Shown here in pieces: positions 35,300-45,394 of a stretch of DNA of 64,000 nt. Each line of letters begins with the position of its first letter. Position 1 is the first letter of the stretch. Source of the stretch: Apricaphanius iberus. Its lineage: Eukaryota > Chordata > Actinopteri > Cyprinodontiformes > Aphaniidae. The notes beneath the pieces were generated by a model that was given only the letters and a program-made list of their open reading frames with translations, made no database searches and was not told where the DNA came from. Position numbers and translations under genes: made by a program. The DNA lies in the NCBI GenBank assembly GCA_028564705.1, contig JAPXFQ010001693.1, positions 248,001 through 312,000 on the forward strand. Reading direction: 5' to 3'.

Positions 35300-35301
<2 letters not shown>
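34481..35301. other. Intronic/intergenic DNA, no feature seen
   Basis: The frames at 34690-34962 and 35043-35408 have no domain. The second runs into the AT microsatellite and is a low-complexity artefact. Confidence 0.35.

Positions 35302-35372
<71 letters not shown>
35302..35372. repeat. (AT)n microsatellite, about 35 units
   Basis: An uninterrupted alternating A-T tract of about 71 bp. Confidence 0.98.
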
Positions 35373-35376
<4 letters not shown>

Positions 35377-37229
35377 AAATAACACACTTGAATTTGATTC
35401 TGTGTTAGGTCAGATAATGTTTGAGCAAATGCCGTCAATTGCAGAAGCAAAGAATCAAAAACCTGCACGGCACCACAGTTGTCTCTAAACTGCTGCTCCT
35501 TTCTGTGAGCGGTGTCCCCGATTTTTCTCACTGCCATATGCAGCAGGGAGGATATTGAGCTTTTCTTCAGGTTATTGTAGATTTGGAGGAACATGAAAAG
35601 ACCCACGCAGAGAACAGAACGCACAGCTAATGAGCAATTCGTAGGTGGATGATTATTAACACATACCTCTGCTGCAGGACAAGCAACTGGGGAAATATGG
35701 ACCCCAGGCATGAACATTGTGTAGCAATTTCTTTTTTACTGCTTTATTCTAAAATAAGAGGATGTAACTTAGAAGCAACTGAAACAATAAAGCAGTAAAG
35801 TTTAGCATCGCTGTGTGAAAAGAAAATTTCTTAGTTAATAGCTCAGAGAGGAAACCTCTTTTCCATACATTACAGAGATAAAAAGCCTCTCAGCTATTAC
35901 ACTAAGCAGTGAAACTGCTTATGATATCTAGCTCAAGGACACTTCACCAAGCTTTCTAACAGCATACGTCTGCAGCCCTGAAGCTTTTATACTTCATATT
36001 TTAACACTGGTATCAGTATATATATAAAAAAAAACTCATCAAAGTTTATCCTGAACGAATGTTGATTATTTCTCATCAATTAGACCCTGGTATAGTCAGG
36101 ATGAGCCATTAAAATATGGTTGGACTGAGGCATAAAGTATGATGATAAGTTTTAAATACATTGCTTACGCCAAATCTTTGATCAGATTAGAATATTAAAG
36201 TAAAGTGCATTTATTTCTGTAAGTCCATCACTAAGAGACACCAACTAGATTAGCTACACACAGACAGATGCTTTCAAGCCTTTATTTCTGCTATTTTTTA
36301 TTCACTGACTAATAAAGCATTTTTTTTTAAAGTATAGAAATGTGGACTTGATGAAAAGTATACAGCAGAATGGCAATTAGAGGTAACATTCTGTATCATA
36401 AGCATGTGTACTTATGACTGCATTGCGTGGGTTCTTATTATATAGATTCAACTATACATTCATTTGTTAAATACACATGCGCGTATGTGTCTTGTTAAAT
36501 ACACATGCACGTATGTGTCTGTCACTATTGACTATATGATTAACTTTTAAAAATTATTTCTGAAGCTAAATATTAGATCATCTATTTACAGTCAATTCCA
36601 AAATTTTCAAACCTCGGACAGAATCAGGTCTAAAATTAATTACATTTCTGATCAAACTAAATGAGCATTTCTAAAAGGATAATAAAACAATGATGAAAAC
36701 AAATCAATAAACATTTATCTTGATCCAATTCTCATTCATTTAAGTGTGATGATGACGTCCCAAGCATAAATGAATGTTAGGGAGCTCATTCCAAATATTA
36801 ATTGGTGAATATCAAGTACATAAGTCCTATTCATACAATGGGGTATTTTTGAGTTATTTGTCTACAGATAAAACTAATTAAACTTTCAGATTGACGTTTC
36901 TTAACTGATTCACTCTTACTTTACTGACAACCAAATTTACACTGACAGACATAATTTTTATGAAAAGTTAAAGAAACCAATTTCATGTTTAAGCAGAAAA
37001 CAAATACCCCCCATCCCCAAGAAAGAAAAAAACAGCATTCCCTTTAGAAACTAAATGAAATGTCTTAAAATTACAAAGTAACACAAGCCCTGACACAGTT
37101 TTACCTTTGATATTTGACTTTCTTACATTTTTACATTTGCATGTTGAATATAACACTCAATCCCAGCAGCTTTTTATATTAGTCAAAATATGTTTTTTCT
37201 ATAAAAGATTATGTTTAATAATTACAACA
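35373..37229. other. AT-rich DNA with one short tandem duplication
   Basis: A 28-bp unit is present twice in tandem at 36464-36491 and 36492-36519 (TTGTTAAATACACATGCGCG and one-base variant). Otherwise nothing recognisable. Confidence 0.4.
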
Positions 37230-37720
37230 CAGGGTTTTTCCTGACTCAAATTGAGGCAGAGGTGGTATCATCCTGACCATGCGCCAACACATGCATGAAT
37301 TCTGTGCATTCAACTGACTCACTGTTTTTAAAGGCAACATATTTTTTTGTTAAGTGTTCTAATAAAAATATTAAAATTATCATGTCAAAGCATTCTTTTA
37401 TTTAAAAAATATACATACAAAAATTTGGAGCTAAGTTTAAACTGAAAATGTATAAAGTTGTAGGGATTTATCCATACATCTGGCAGCCAGACATTGACTA
37501 TTATTATTAACTTTAATTATTAACTATTCATAGCCTCATCACAATAAGCACTGAAGGTATAAACAGGTGTTGAAAATCTCATCTTTATTCAATTAATAAC
37601 AGTTGAAAGCCAAAGGTTTACATGTTTTGTTTCTCAGATGGCAGACTTTAAAAATCCACATAAAGCACAAGGATGGAAAAATTATACGTATCCGCCCCAG
37701 AAGAATATATGCAACAATAA
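37230..37720 (-). mobile_element. Partial inverted copy of the 33.9-kb hAT MITE
   Basis: It starts CAGGGTTTTTCCTGACTCAA at 37230 and runs as the reverse complement of 34472 back to about 33985. Shared words include TTGAGGCAGAGGTGGTA, TGCGCCAACACATGC and TACGTATCCGCCC. Similarity stops near 37720, and the second terminal repeat and target duplication are missing. With the copy at 33858 it forms an inverted pair 3.4 kb apart. Confidence 0.8.
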
Positions 37721-38846
37721 AATGCATTCCCTTTGCTTCCTTTGCTGTTTTTGCCCATTCTGGGCAGAGAAACTTCAACTGTACTTTACAGATCAGAGTC
37801 CTGCAATAGAACGGGTTCCTGCAGCTAATCTACTAGTTTCAAATCAAATCTCTCTCTGGGAGCGCTGGATGCTGAGATATTGAGAATAATCTGCATTCAG
37901 ACCAAAGTTTGAGAGACTCTCTCTACACAATGGAAAGTGGGAGTTAACAAAAAATATTATATTAATATTTTTCACCCATCCACAGTAAAAAAAAAAAACT
38001 TTCGCCAGACCCATGACATTGAGATTATGTATTTTTCCATCTCTACACGGTACCTGCAACATTGCAGAACGTTATGGAGCAGAAGGGAGTCTGTAAAAAA
38101 TCTTGAAAGTATCATCTTTACAGAAAGAAAACATAAGTGTGCGCGGTATTAGAGAGGAGTATTTACTGTTGGAATACACATATTTGTTTATCTACTCATA
38201 TTCACATTTACTAAATATATTTTCTCTTTTTGTTTCCCAGTGAATTAGACAGGAGGAAATCTCTCTATATTACCTCTATAATCTGTTTAGATGCATAAAT
38301 ATGACCGCATTTGTAATCTGCAGTACTTTATTAAGAAAAATGTCCTTTAGTCTCTCAAATGACACTGATTGCTTGCGGCTCGCGCAAAAAGTAGGTCAGA
38401 CGCCGAAACGATCATTTCATGGCGCTCCACGGCTGTTATGAACCAGGCTTCAGGTTTGGTAAGAACAAACTCGTCATAAAAAGTGTCCTGTCCAGCATTC
38501 TGAACCTGATTCTGACCCTCACAAGTCCCTGCTGGCAATTTTCACATGTTGTCCAATCTATGATTACCTTTTAACTGCTTGTTACAATAATTTGTCTGCA
38601 CTGTTTCACCTGGATTCCTCACTCTCCTCGCAAGGTTGTTTTATAAAGTAGTACCTGATTTTCCCAGCCATGTCTGTAATGCTAAAAAACATTAACGTTA
38701 CTCTGAGACGGAGGACGTTTTACAAAAAACAACAACATATGCTTGGATGTAAAACACAAAACATTTACTTATGGCAAGCCAAATGAGCATTTATTTTATC
38801 TTGATATCAGACATAATTGTCATGAACATGCAAGCCATTTCTGTCC
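37721..38846. other. No feature seen
   Basis: Short frames near 37603-38152 are mostly within or beside the hAT MITE remnant and have no protein features. The rest is AT-rich DNA up to the palindrome array. Confidence 0.35.
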
Positions 38847-40227
38847 ACAAGTTAACTAGTGAGCCATGTTTGTGTGAACTAGTTAACTAGTGAGGGTCAA
38901 AATATGCACACTAGTTAACTAGTGACAGCAAAAATGCCCACTAGTTAACTAGTGAACATATTTTGGCTTCAATAGTTAACTAGTGATAGCTAGAAATGTC
39001 CAATACTTAACTAGTAAAGGCCAAAATGCATACCAGTAAGCTAGTTGAGGGTTTTTGTGTCTAACTAGTTAACTAGTGACAGCCAACAATGTGCACAAGT
39101 TTACTAGTGAAGGCATAACTCATCACTAGTTAACTAGTTGTAGTAGGTCAATGTCACTAGTTAACTAGTGATCCATAGATGGCTTACTAGCTAGCTAGGT
39201 GATGGCAGGAGGCTCAGTAGTTAACTAGTTGATGCATCAGTTGTCCAAACTAGCTAACTAATGAGGTCATAAAGTATACTAGTAAACTAGTTCAAGCCTA
39301 AATTCACACTAGTCAGCTAGTGGCGCAGAAGTCTAATTAGGAGGCGGAGACTTCCTCAAATTGAGGCTTTTTATTGGCTCCCTATGTCCAAGTAAAACAT
39401 GACAACCAATCACAGTGCAGAATTTCACAAAATCCCACCCAAAACATTTGCATGTGGCACACAAGTTAACATGCTGACCAAAGGAACTTTAGCTAGTAAA
39501 CTAGTGGCTTCAGTGTGACACTTGCATGTATAATAGTGAAGGCAGACTTGCTTACTAGTTAACTAGTGAAGACACAACTGCCCACTAGTTAACTAGTGAG
39601 GGCAATTTCCATTCGAGTAGTTAACTAGTGAGGTGCAAAAAGTGTCACTAGTTTACTAGTGAAGGCCATTTCAGACCCACTAGTTAACTAGTGAGTTTCC
39701 AAAATGAAGTGAGTTTCCTAAACACACAAACTAGCGGAGCATTTTTGTCCACTAGTTAACTAGTGTAGCAATTCAAGTCTCACTAGTTTGCGTGTGTGGC
39801 AGTGAAGCAGCTCACTAGTTAACTAGTGCCCACAAGACACACACTTTTTGGAGCTTTCTAGTTGACTTGTGATGCAAAAATGTGTTCTTTAACTAGTTAA
39901 CTAGGTTAACTAGTGACAAATTGGCCTTCACTAGTTAACTAGTTCAAATGTTTGGCATTACTAGTTCACTTGTAATGGAACAGGACAGACTCACTAGTTA
40001 ACTAGTGAGCATATCTGCATTATAGTGTCTTTCAGTAGCTTATGAGGGCAAATTGAGCCTTACATGTTAGCTAGTGAAGACAAAACACTGTCCATAGGTA
40101 ACTAGCTGGAGAAAAATGACCCTCAGACTAGTAAACTAGTGGAATTTGAATAAATACACAAACGGCTGGCATTTTGTGCCACTAGTTAACTAGTGGGACC
40201 ACAACACTGGCCACTAATTTACTAGTG
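38847..40227. repeat. Array of ACTAGTTAACTAGT palindromes, ~31-bp units
   Basis: The 14-bp self-complementary word ACTAGTTAACTAGT occurs exactly at 38878, 38910, 38940, 39064, 39125, 39156, 39554, 39584, 39679, 39751, 39814, 39930, 39993 and 40181. More than a dozen one- to three-base variants lie between (for example 38847, 39645, 40213). Early units are spaced 31, 32 and 30 bp, and the linkers share a GTGA-GGC-AAAATG-CC pattern, so this is a degenerate tandem repeat. The palindrome cores are better conserved than the linkers. A 160-bp unique segment (39325-39485) interrupts the array. Two more exact copies are at 42900 and 42984. Confidence 0.95.
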
Positions 40228-40567
40228 AGCAACGTCGCACTTGCATGCAAATGAGGAAGGCGGAACAAAGATGTCGATTGGACCATTTAGGACTCAAAAA
40301 CCTAGAAAGCATAGCTCACTTCGTCCAGGCCGTTCTTAGGGCAAATTTTATAAACTAAGATCGTTTGAGCATAAAAATATGTTTTGATAACATTTTTAGT
40401 GACAAAGTTGTGGTGCATTGCTGCAATCTTTGTTCAGTTAATGTGTACAGTCTTTAGTTTTTTAGTTATTAGTCTGAAAAAAGCCTGCAGTCTGAAAGCA
40501 GCGGAAGTCTGTTTCTATTGACGTGGAAGCGCTGATATCTTATCATTTACTGTATAATACATATGTC

Positions 40568-40642
40568 GCACATGTGGCGGAGTGGCGAAAATCTGCGTTA
40601 AGCATCTGGGGGTTGGTGTATCGAATCCTACTTGGGGAGTGT
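40568..40642 (+). other. tRNA-like segment, possible SINE head
   Basis: ATGTGGCGGAGTGGCGAAAA resembles an A box, and 35 bp later GTGTATCGAATCCTACTTGG resembles a B box (consensus GGTTCGANTCC). The spacing suits a tRNA with a long variable arm. The acceptor stem does not pair convincingly, so a functional tRNA is unlikely. A tRNA-derived SINE remnant is possible. Confidence 0.3.
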
Positions 40643-41628
40643 ATTTTAATTAAAAAGACTGTATTGATCCGTGAGGTAACTTGCATATGTTGTTTTGAGT
40701 CCCTGCAAGAAAGAACGCAATAAGCGTACGTGTCATAATTATTAGAGTTGAGCCGGATAAAGCACTTTTCCCGAGTACGACTATCATACGAGTAATACCA
40801 GTCAGTATCTGTGCTCGGATTGAAAAAAAAAGTCTAGCTGACTCTGTCTGTGTTCTCCAGCAACCACCAAACTCCCGAATTTCTCCTGATATCTGATGGC
40901 ATCGCCTTTCATAAACACTCTGTTTCTTATGAGACGGATGGAGAATAAAACATGTCACACTTGCATTTTGCCAAGGAAGGTGCTATGAGGTAAAGTTTCT
41001 TCATTCCAGTCATAAATAATCATCACCAGTTCGCGACGTTCGCTGTTTTAATCCAAAATAGGTCACCTACGTGATTCGTGTATGGTGAAGCAACCAGCCG
41101 CAAGTTTTCTGAACAGTCTTTATGTGACTGAATGAAGCTGCAGTTTCAATTACTATTTACATCCTCTCAGTAATGAAGGATTAAAAAATGGTTCAATCGA
41201 CCTCACATCTAGTTTCCTTTTATTTCGGCTGCACGATGGCAGGACCTGATGTCACCAGGCTTCAAACCACAGTATTCCAGGTATTGATCCTGCACCTTAA
41301 CCACTCCATCAAAGCAGCATCATATTTTTAAAGACAACCAGGGAACACTATCAAGCAGACAGGAGACCCCAGACGGTCACAGTTTAATAAATAGAGGGTA
41401 CGGATTCATAATCAATGCGCACGGTTTATTAAACTGAGAGTACAGATTATTACCCCTCAAAAATTATTTCTGCATCTGTCCCCTGCCAGGCTCCATATAG
41501 ATCGACATGTAGACAATTGTATGAACGTTTCAGTTTTTCTCGAACATCAATAATTTATTTAAACTACATTCTTAGCCCACACATTTCTCAAAAAATCGTG
41601 GAAATGCTCTCTGCGCCGAGCAAATTCT

Positions 41629-42029
41629 TTGGTTTGGTTGGCACTTCAGCTTTTTCGCGAACATCATTCTTTTGTATTAATCGGTGATGCAGAGTGTGTG
41701 TCCATGCCAACCGCCTGTCTGGCTGTAAAAAATGTGACCCTTGCACTGAAACCAGCACTGTACATGTTTATAGTGTTCCCAGGTCTCAGATCCAACAGAA
41801 TAGCAGGAATCCGTGTAAAATTATAATAAAATATAACAATAATATATGTAAAGGAATAATTAATGTATGTCACAAAGCTTGGAGACTGGAAGCACTCATT
41901 AATTTTATATATTTCAAGGTTTCCAGGCATGATTGGCTGCATCGATGGAACTTACATTCCCATCATATCTCCTTAAATGATGGATATTATGTGAATAGGA
42001 GACCTGCCTACAGCATTGATTTAATGGTA

Positions 42030-42030
<1 letters not shown>
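41629..42030 (+). pseudogene. PIF/Harbinger transposase remnant
   Basis: The first part (41629-41820) reads LALQLFREHHSFVLIGDAEC, then SMPTACLAVKNVTLALK and FIVFPG, like the region upstream of the first catalytic Asp in Harbinger (HARBI1-type) transposases. After an AT-rich gap that has GT...AG-like edges (from GTGTAAAATT to TATTTCAAG near 41920) comes FPGMIGCIDGTYIPIISP, then NDGYYVNRRPAYSID. This is the GxIDGTHI catalytic block and the DYVNRK block of the family. A stop after IISP and several frame changes show decay. The rest of the DDE domain and the Myb-like partner gene were not found. Confidence 0.75.

Positions 42031-42032
<2 letters not shown>

Positions 42033-42070
<38 letters not shown>
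42033..42070. repeat. (AT)n microsatellite
   Basis: Alternating A-T tract. It is followed by two copies of ATATGGGCAAGTTACAAA (about 42066 and 42103) separated by more AT repeats, so the unit was duplicated. Confidence 0.95.
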
Positions 42071-42072
<2 letters not shown>

Positions 42073-42499
42073 GCAAGTTACAAATATATACAAATATATA
42101 TATATGGGCAAGTTACAAAAACTTTGTAATATATTTCATATAACTAGTTACAGCCTCAAAAATGTATTTGCATTACATATTACTGACGGCTCCGACAGCC
42201 TGGTTTAACAACAACGCCGCCGTGGACTTAGCCTTTCCACATTGTGCATTTAGCTAGACCTGAGTCAAGAGCCCCATGATAATACTGGGTACAACTTGAG
42301 CGGATGGAAGGATATTAGTTCAGTGCGACCGGCCAAAAGTATATTAGAGGGCCGGGCGGAGCAGCGGAGTTTGAAAGCTACCCAAGTTCACATAAGATTC
42401 TCGTGGAGAATAGAGCCGTGTCACAGCGGGACTCATGCTGAAGTATGAAGGGGAAAATATGATGGGCGTTCTAACGTCGTACGCAGCATTGCGCGGAAT

Positions 42500-42584
42500 C
42501 ATATCCTGGTCATACATTAATAGCCGGCTGGACATCATTGAGTAGTCGGCTAAATACCCGGCAGCCGGCGCTTGTGGAAAGCCC

Positions 42585-42587
<3 letters not shown>
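42500..42587 (-). mobile_element. Possible hAT terminal fragment
   Basis: The complement of the right edge begins CAGGGCTTTCCACAAGCGCC and continues with GCCGGCTGCCGGGTATTTAG, a form typical of hAT ends. No partner end or 8-bp duplication was located, partly because the (AT)n tract adjoins it. Confidence 0.35.

Positions 42588-42637
<50 letters not shown>
42588..42637. repeat. (AT)n microsatellite
   Basis: About 48 bp of uninterrupted alternating T-A directly after the possible hAT end. Confidence 0.95.
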
Positions 42638-42639
<2 letters not shown>

Positions 42640-42835
42640 GCTATACTGCAGGCTCTGCTTTCAGTATCACCACAGTATAGCAGTGTATCACTTTAGCCTT
42701 TCGGGGCACCCAGCAGGATCTGATCGCGAAGCTATGAACAGTACAATTACATTTTAGAATGGGTGGGATTCATGATACCCAATAGGAATCTTCTACCCAC
42801 CCTTTTATTAGAATTTGCTTAATGACTGTTTGAGG

Positions 42836-43095
42836 AACTACTTAACTAGTGAGCTGCTTCACTGCCACACACGCAAACTAGTGAGACTTCAATTGTTCCA
42901 CTAGTTAACTAGTGGACATAAATGCTCTGCTTGTTTGTGTTTTTAGATGTAACTAGTTTACTAGTGAACAAAATATGCATGCCACTAGTTAACTAGTAAG
43001 GCCCGCAACACCCTCACTAGTAAATTAGGGGGTATTATGCCTTTACATTTTAACAAGTGACAATTTCAACATCTCTCTAGTTAACTAGGCAGCAA
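42836..43095. repeat. Right palindrome array with an inverted block of the left array
   Basis: The segment 42836-42944 is the reverse complement of 39720-39827 at roughly 93 percent over about 90 aligned bases. It includes the distinctive linker GTTTGCGTGTGTGGCAGTGA as its complement. Exact 14-bp palindromes are at 42900 and 42984, with variants at 42952, 43015 and 43075. Beyond 42944 the two arrays share only the palindrome pattern. Confidence 0.9.
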
Positions 43096-43099
43096 CTGC

Positions 43100-44241
43100 A
43101 TGGAAACAGACAAAGGCACAAGGGAAAGTATTGAAAGGAGCTGGTGTTTAGTCAAATTTAAACTAGTGGCTCAAATATTTGGATATTGTTTGGATCCACA
43201 ATGTGAGATGTTAAAAAGTTTAAAGCACTCTGCAGAGAATGTTGAAAATACGTGTTAAGAAAGAACTCCAGCACTATGGATCTTTACTATAATTTACAAT
43301 AGCAACACAAAGAACAGTACAAATAGTGTAAAACTTTGTTCTGCAGGCCACAGAACGGGACTTTCCTAGCCTCCTGACTAGAAATGACAGGTTGGGCATA
43401 GGGAGGATGGGTTGAACCACCATCATGAGCCTGCTGTGTGTCAGTTTGTGTATGTAAGTGAGGCATCTTCCTTTGATTAGTACCTCCCGCTGTTGTGCTC
43501 AAATCTGGAATGTTTGGAAACATTTTGATATTGTTTTGCTAGCTGCCACCAGACATCAGCAGTGGTTTCTGACTGGTCTACTGATGATTATGAGGGTTTT
43601 GATTTTTATATACAGTACATCCAGCTTCGAAACATTTAGAGCTTTTTTTTTTCATCAACCGGCCTCAACAATTAATGTTTTGCTCATTGTCATTAAACTT
43701 ATACTTGAATGTTAGATGTATTAGCTTATTTTGTTAGACTGCTAATGCAAGTACCGCTTACATCCTTCCTCTTGCATCCTTAGAGTGATAAGATAAAAGG
43801 AACTGAGCTCATGGGCAACTACAGTACTAAATGCACACTACTAGTTTAACGGTGGAAGACGATGTAAACAACTAGCAACAGAGAAAGCCCTGCCCGCTCA
43901 CTGATGTACTGATGTGATGCGCCGACGTAGACAAAGTCGTCAAGCAACAAGGTTTTAATTTTAAAGCATCAACTTGCGTCCATTTGAATGATTTGATGGC
44001 TGGACGGGCTGGCCGGTGTGAACTCCGCACTAAAGTTATGTTTTTTAAACACAAGTTAGTTGAAGCTTGTAAAAATTAAAAACTCAAGAGACCTTTAGGG
44101 GATTTTCATCTGAACAGTTTTAATAATTGCAGATTAGGAGCTAACTATTGTTAATTATTCTTTTTGGTGCCTTAATTTATGAAATGGTACTTCTCTATGT
44201 ATTTAGTCAGAGCTCTATACAGCAAACTCCTTTTCTCCTAG
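43100..44241. other. No feature seen
   Basis: No domain-bearing frames. A lone ACTACTAGTTTAACGG near 43837 faintly recalls the palindrome array. Confidence 0.35.
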
Positions 44242-45394
44242 GAGAGAGACTATTTTTAAGGATGTGGGAATGTATCTCAGACGCATAAGGTGTCTGTGAT
44301 CTTCCTACTGGCCAATTTTTCTTTACACAGGTTAATGATGTTTGATATGGTGGTATCCTCCAATAGTTTTTTTCTGCCGTCCCTGGTCTTAATTAAGACA
44401 AAAGCCTTGTTAGCCCGTTGTCAAGGAAGATGTTGCTTTCACTAGGTCAATATGTTCTCAGCTTAGTAAAAAGCGATGCATCCCAAGATAGAGGCCTCTC
44501 ATGTGTCTTGTCCAGCCTCTCCTCAGAAACTGATGCAAGGCCGGCAAAACTCAGCAAATGTGAGCTAGCTCTACTTTGCTCTGTGATCATAGCAGTACTG
44601 CAGGTAAATAGATGTTTCTACGCTTTGCTGGTATGTGGGCTACAGGGTCTTTCTTTGGGATAGTTGAAGAGAAAGCTCAAATGTGAGAAATTATTGTAGT
44701 TGAAGCTTGGTGGTCCTGTAATGGGCTGGTGTTGTGGTTGTGTTGGCACATTCTTTCTGTGAGAAAATCCTTCTGATGTACCCTTCATCGGAATGACGGA
44801 GATGTGTTTCTGCAGGGATGGTCTCCTGTTTATTGCAGGCTGACAGACGAACAGCAGATGAGGTTAAAATAATGGAACTACTGCATGATAGAGTGATGGA
44901 GAGTGAGAGACTGACGGAGAAAAACAACCGTTTGCAGACAGTCACACGCAGAGTGCACACGGTGAGATCAAGAGGGGGTGGCAGCTGTCTAAAATGCACC
45001 TTCTTCAAGTTCCATCAACATGCATCTTTAGAAGAACTCAGAGAGAGCATCTATTTGATATTTGCTGATAAAATGCTCTCAATTTCATTTAATCCTTTAA
45101 ATGATTTAAATGTTCATTATGTTTAATGGTAGTCCAATGAAGTTCTATTATGTTCTGATAACCACAGGAAAACCTGCCAGCCTCTTCCCTTTGCTGTGTT
45201 CCATTTAATAAGATCAAATTTGTGCTGCCACTTTGTGAATATTCAGAGCTGCTTAATGTGCAATGTGTGGAGAATTTATAGAAATTGAATATATGGGAGA
45301 AATAAGTAATGTACATCCTAACTGATCGTGTATCACTGATTTCTAAATCACAGTTGTAACTGTTTGTTTTTCAGCAAATATGTGAGAATTTTAG

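Larger units (their letters stand above)
40228..42835. other. Spacer between the two palindrome arrays
   Basis: The 2.6-kb spacer contains a tRNA-like segment, a Harbinger transposase remnant, two AT microsatellites and a possible hAT end (listed separately). The remaining sequence (40240-40570, 40650-41620, 42130-42490) has no recognised content. Confidence 0.5.

Noticed and set aside
35043..35717. Frames containing long YIYIYI runs on both strands
   Set aside because: They are translations of the AT microsatellite at 35302-35372.
38847..40227. Regular palindromic repeats resembling a CRISPR array
   Set aside because: The linkers are related to one another, spacing varies, there are no cas genes, and the surroundings are a vertebrate genome full of transposons.
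44690..45008. Minus-strand 105-codon frame
   Set aside because: It is antisense to the splice-bounded coiled-coil exon at 44839-44961 and has no domain of its own.
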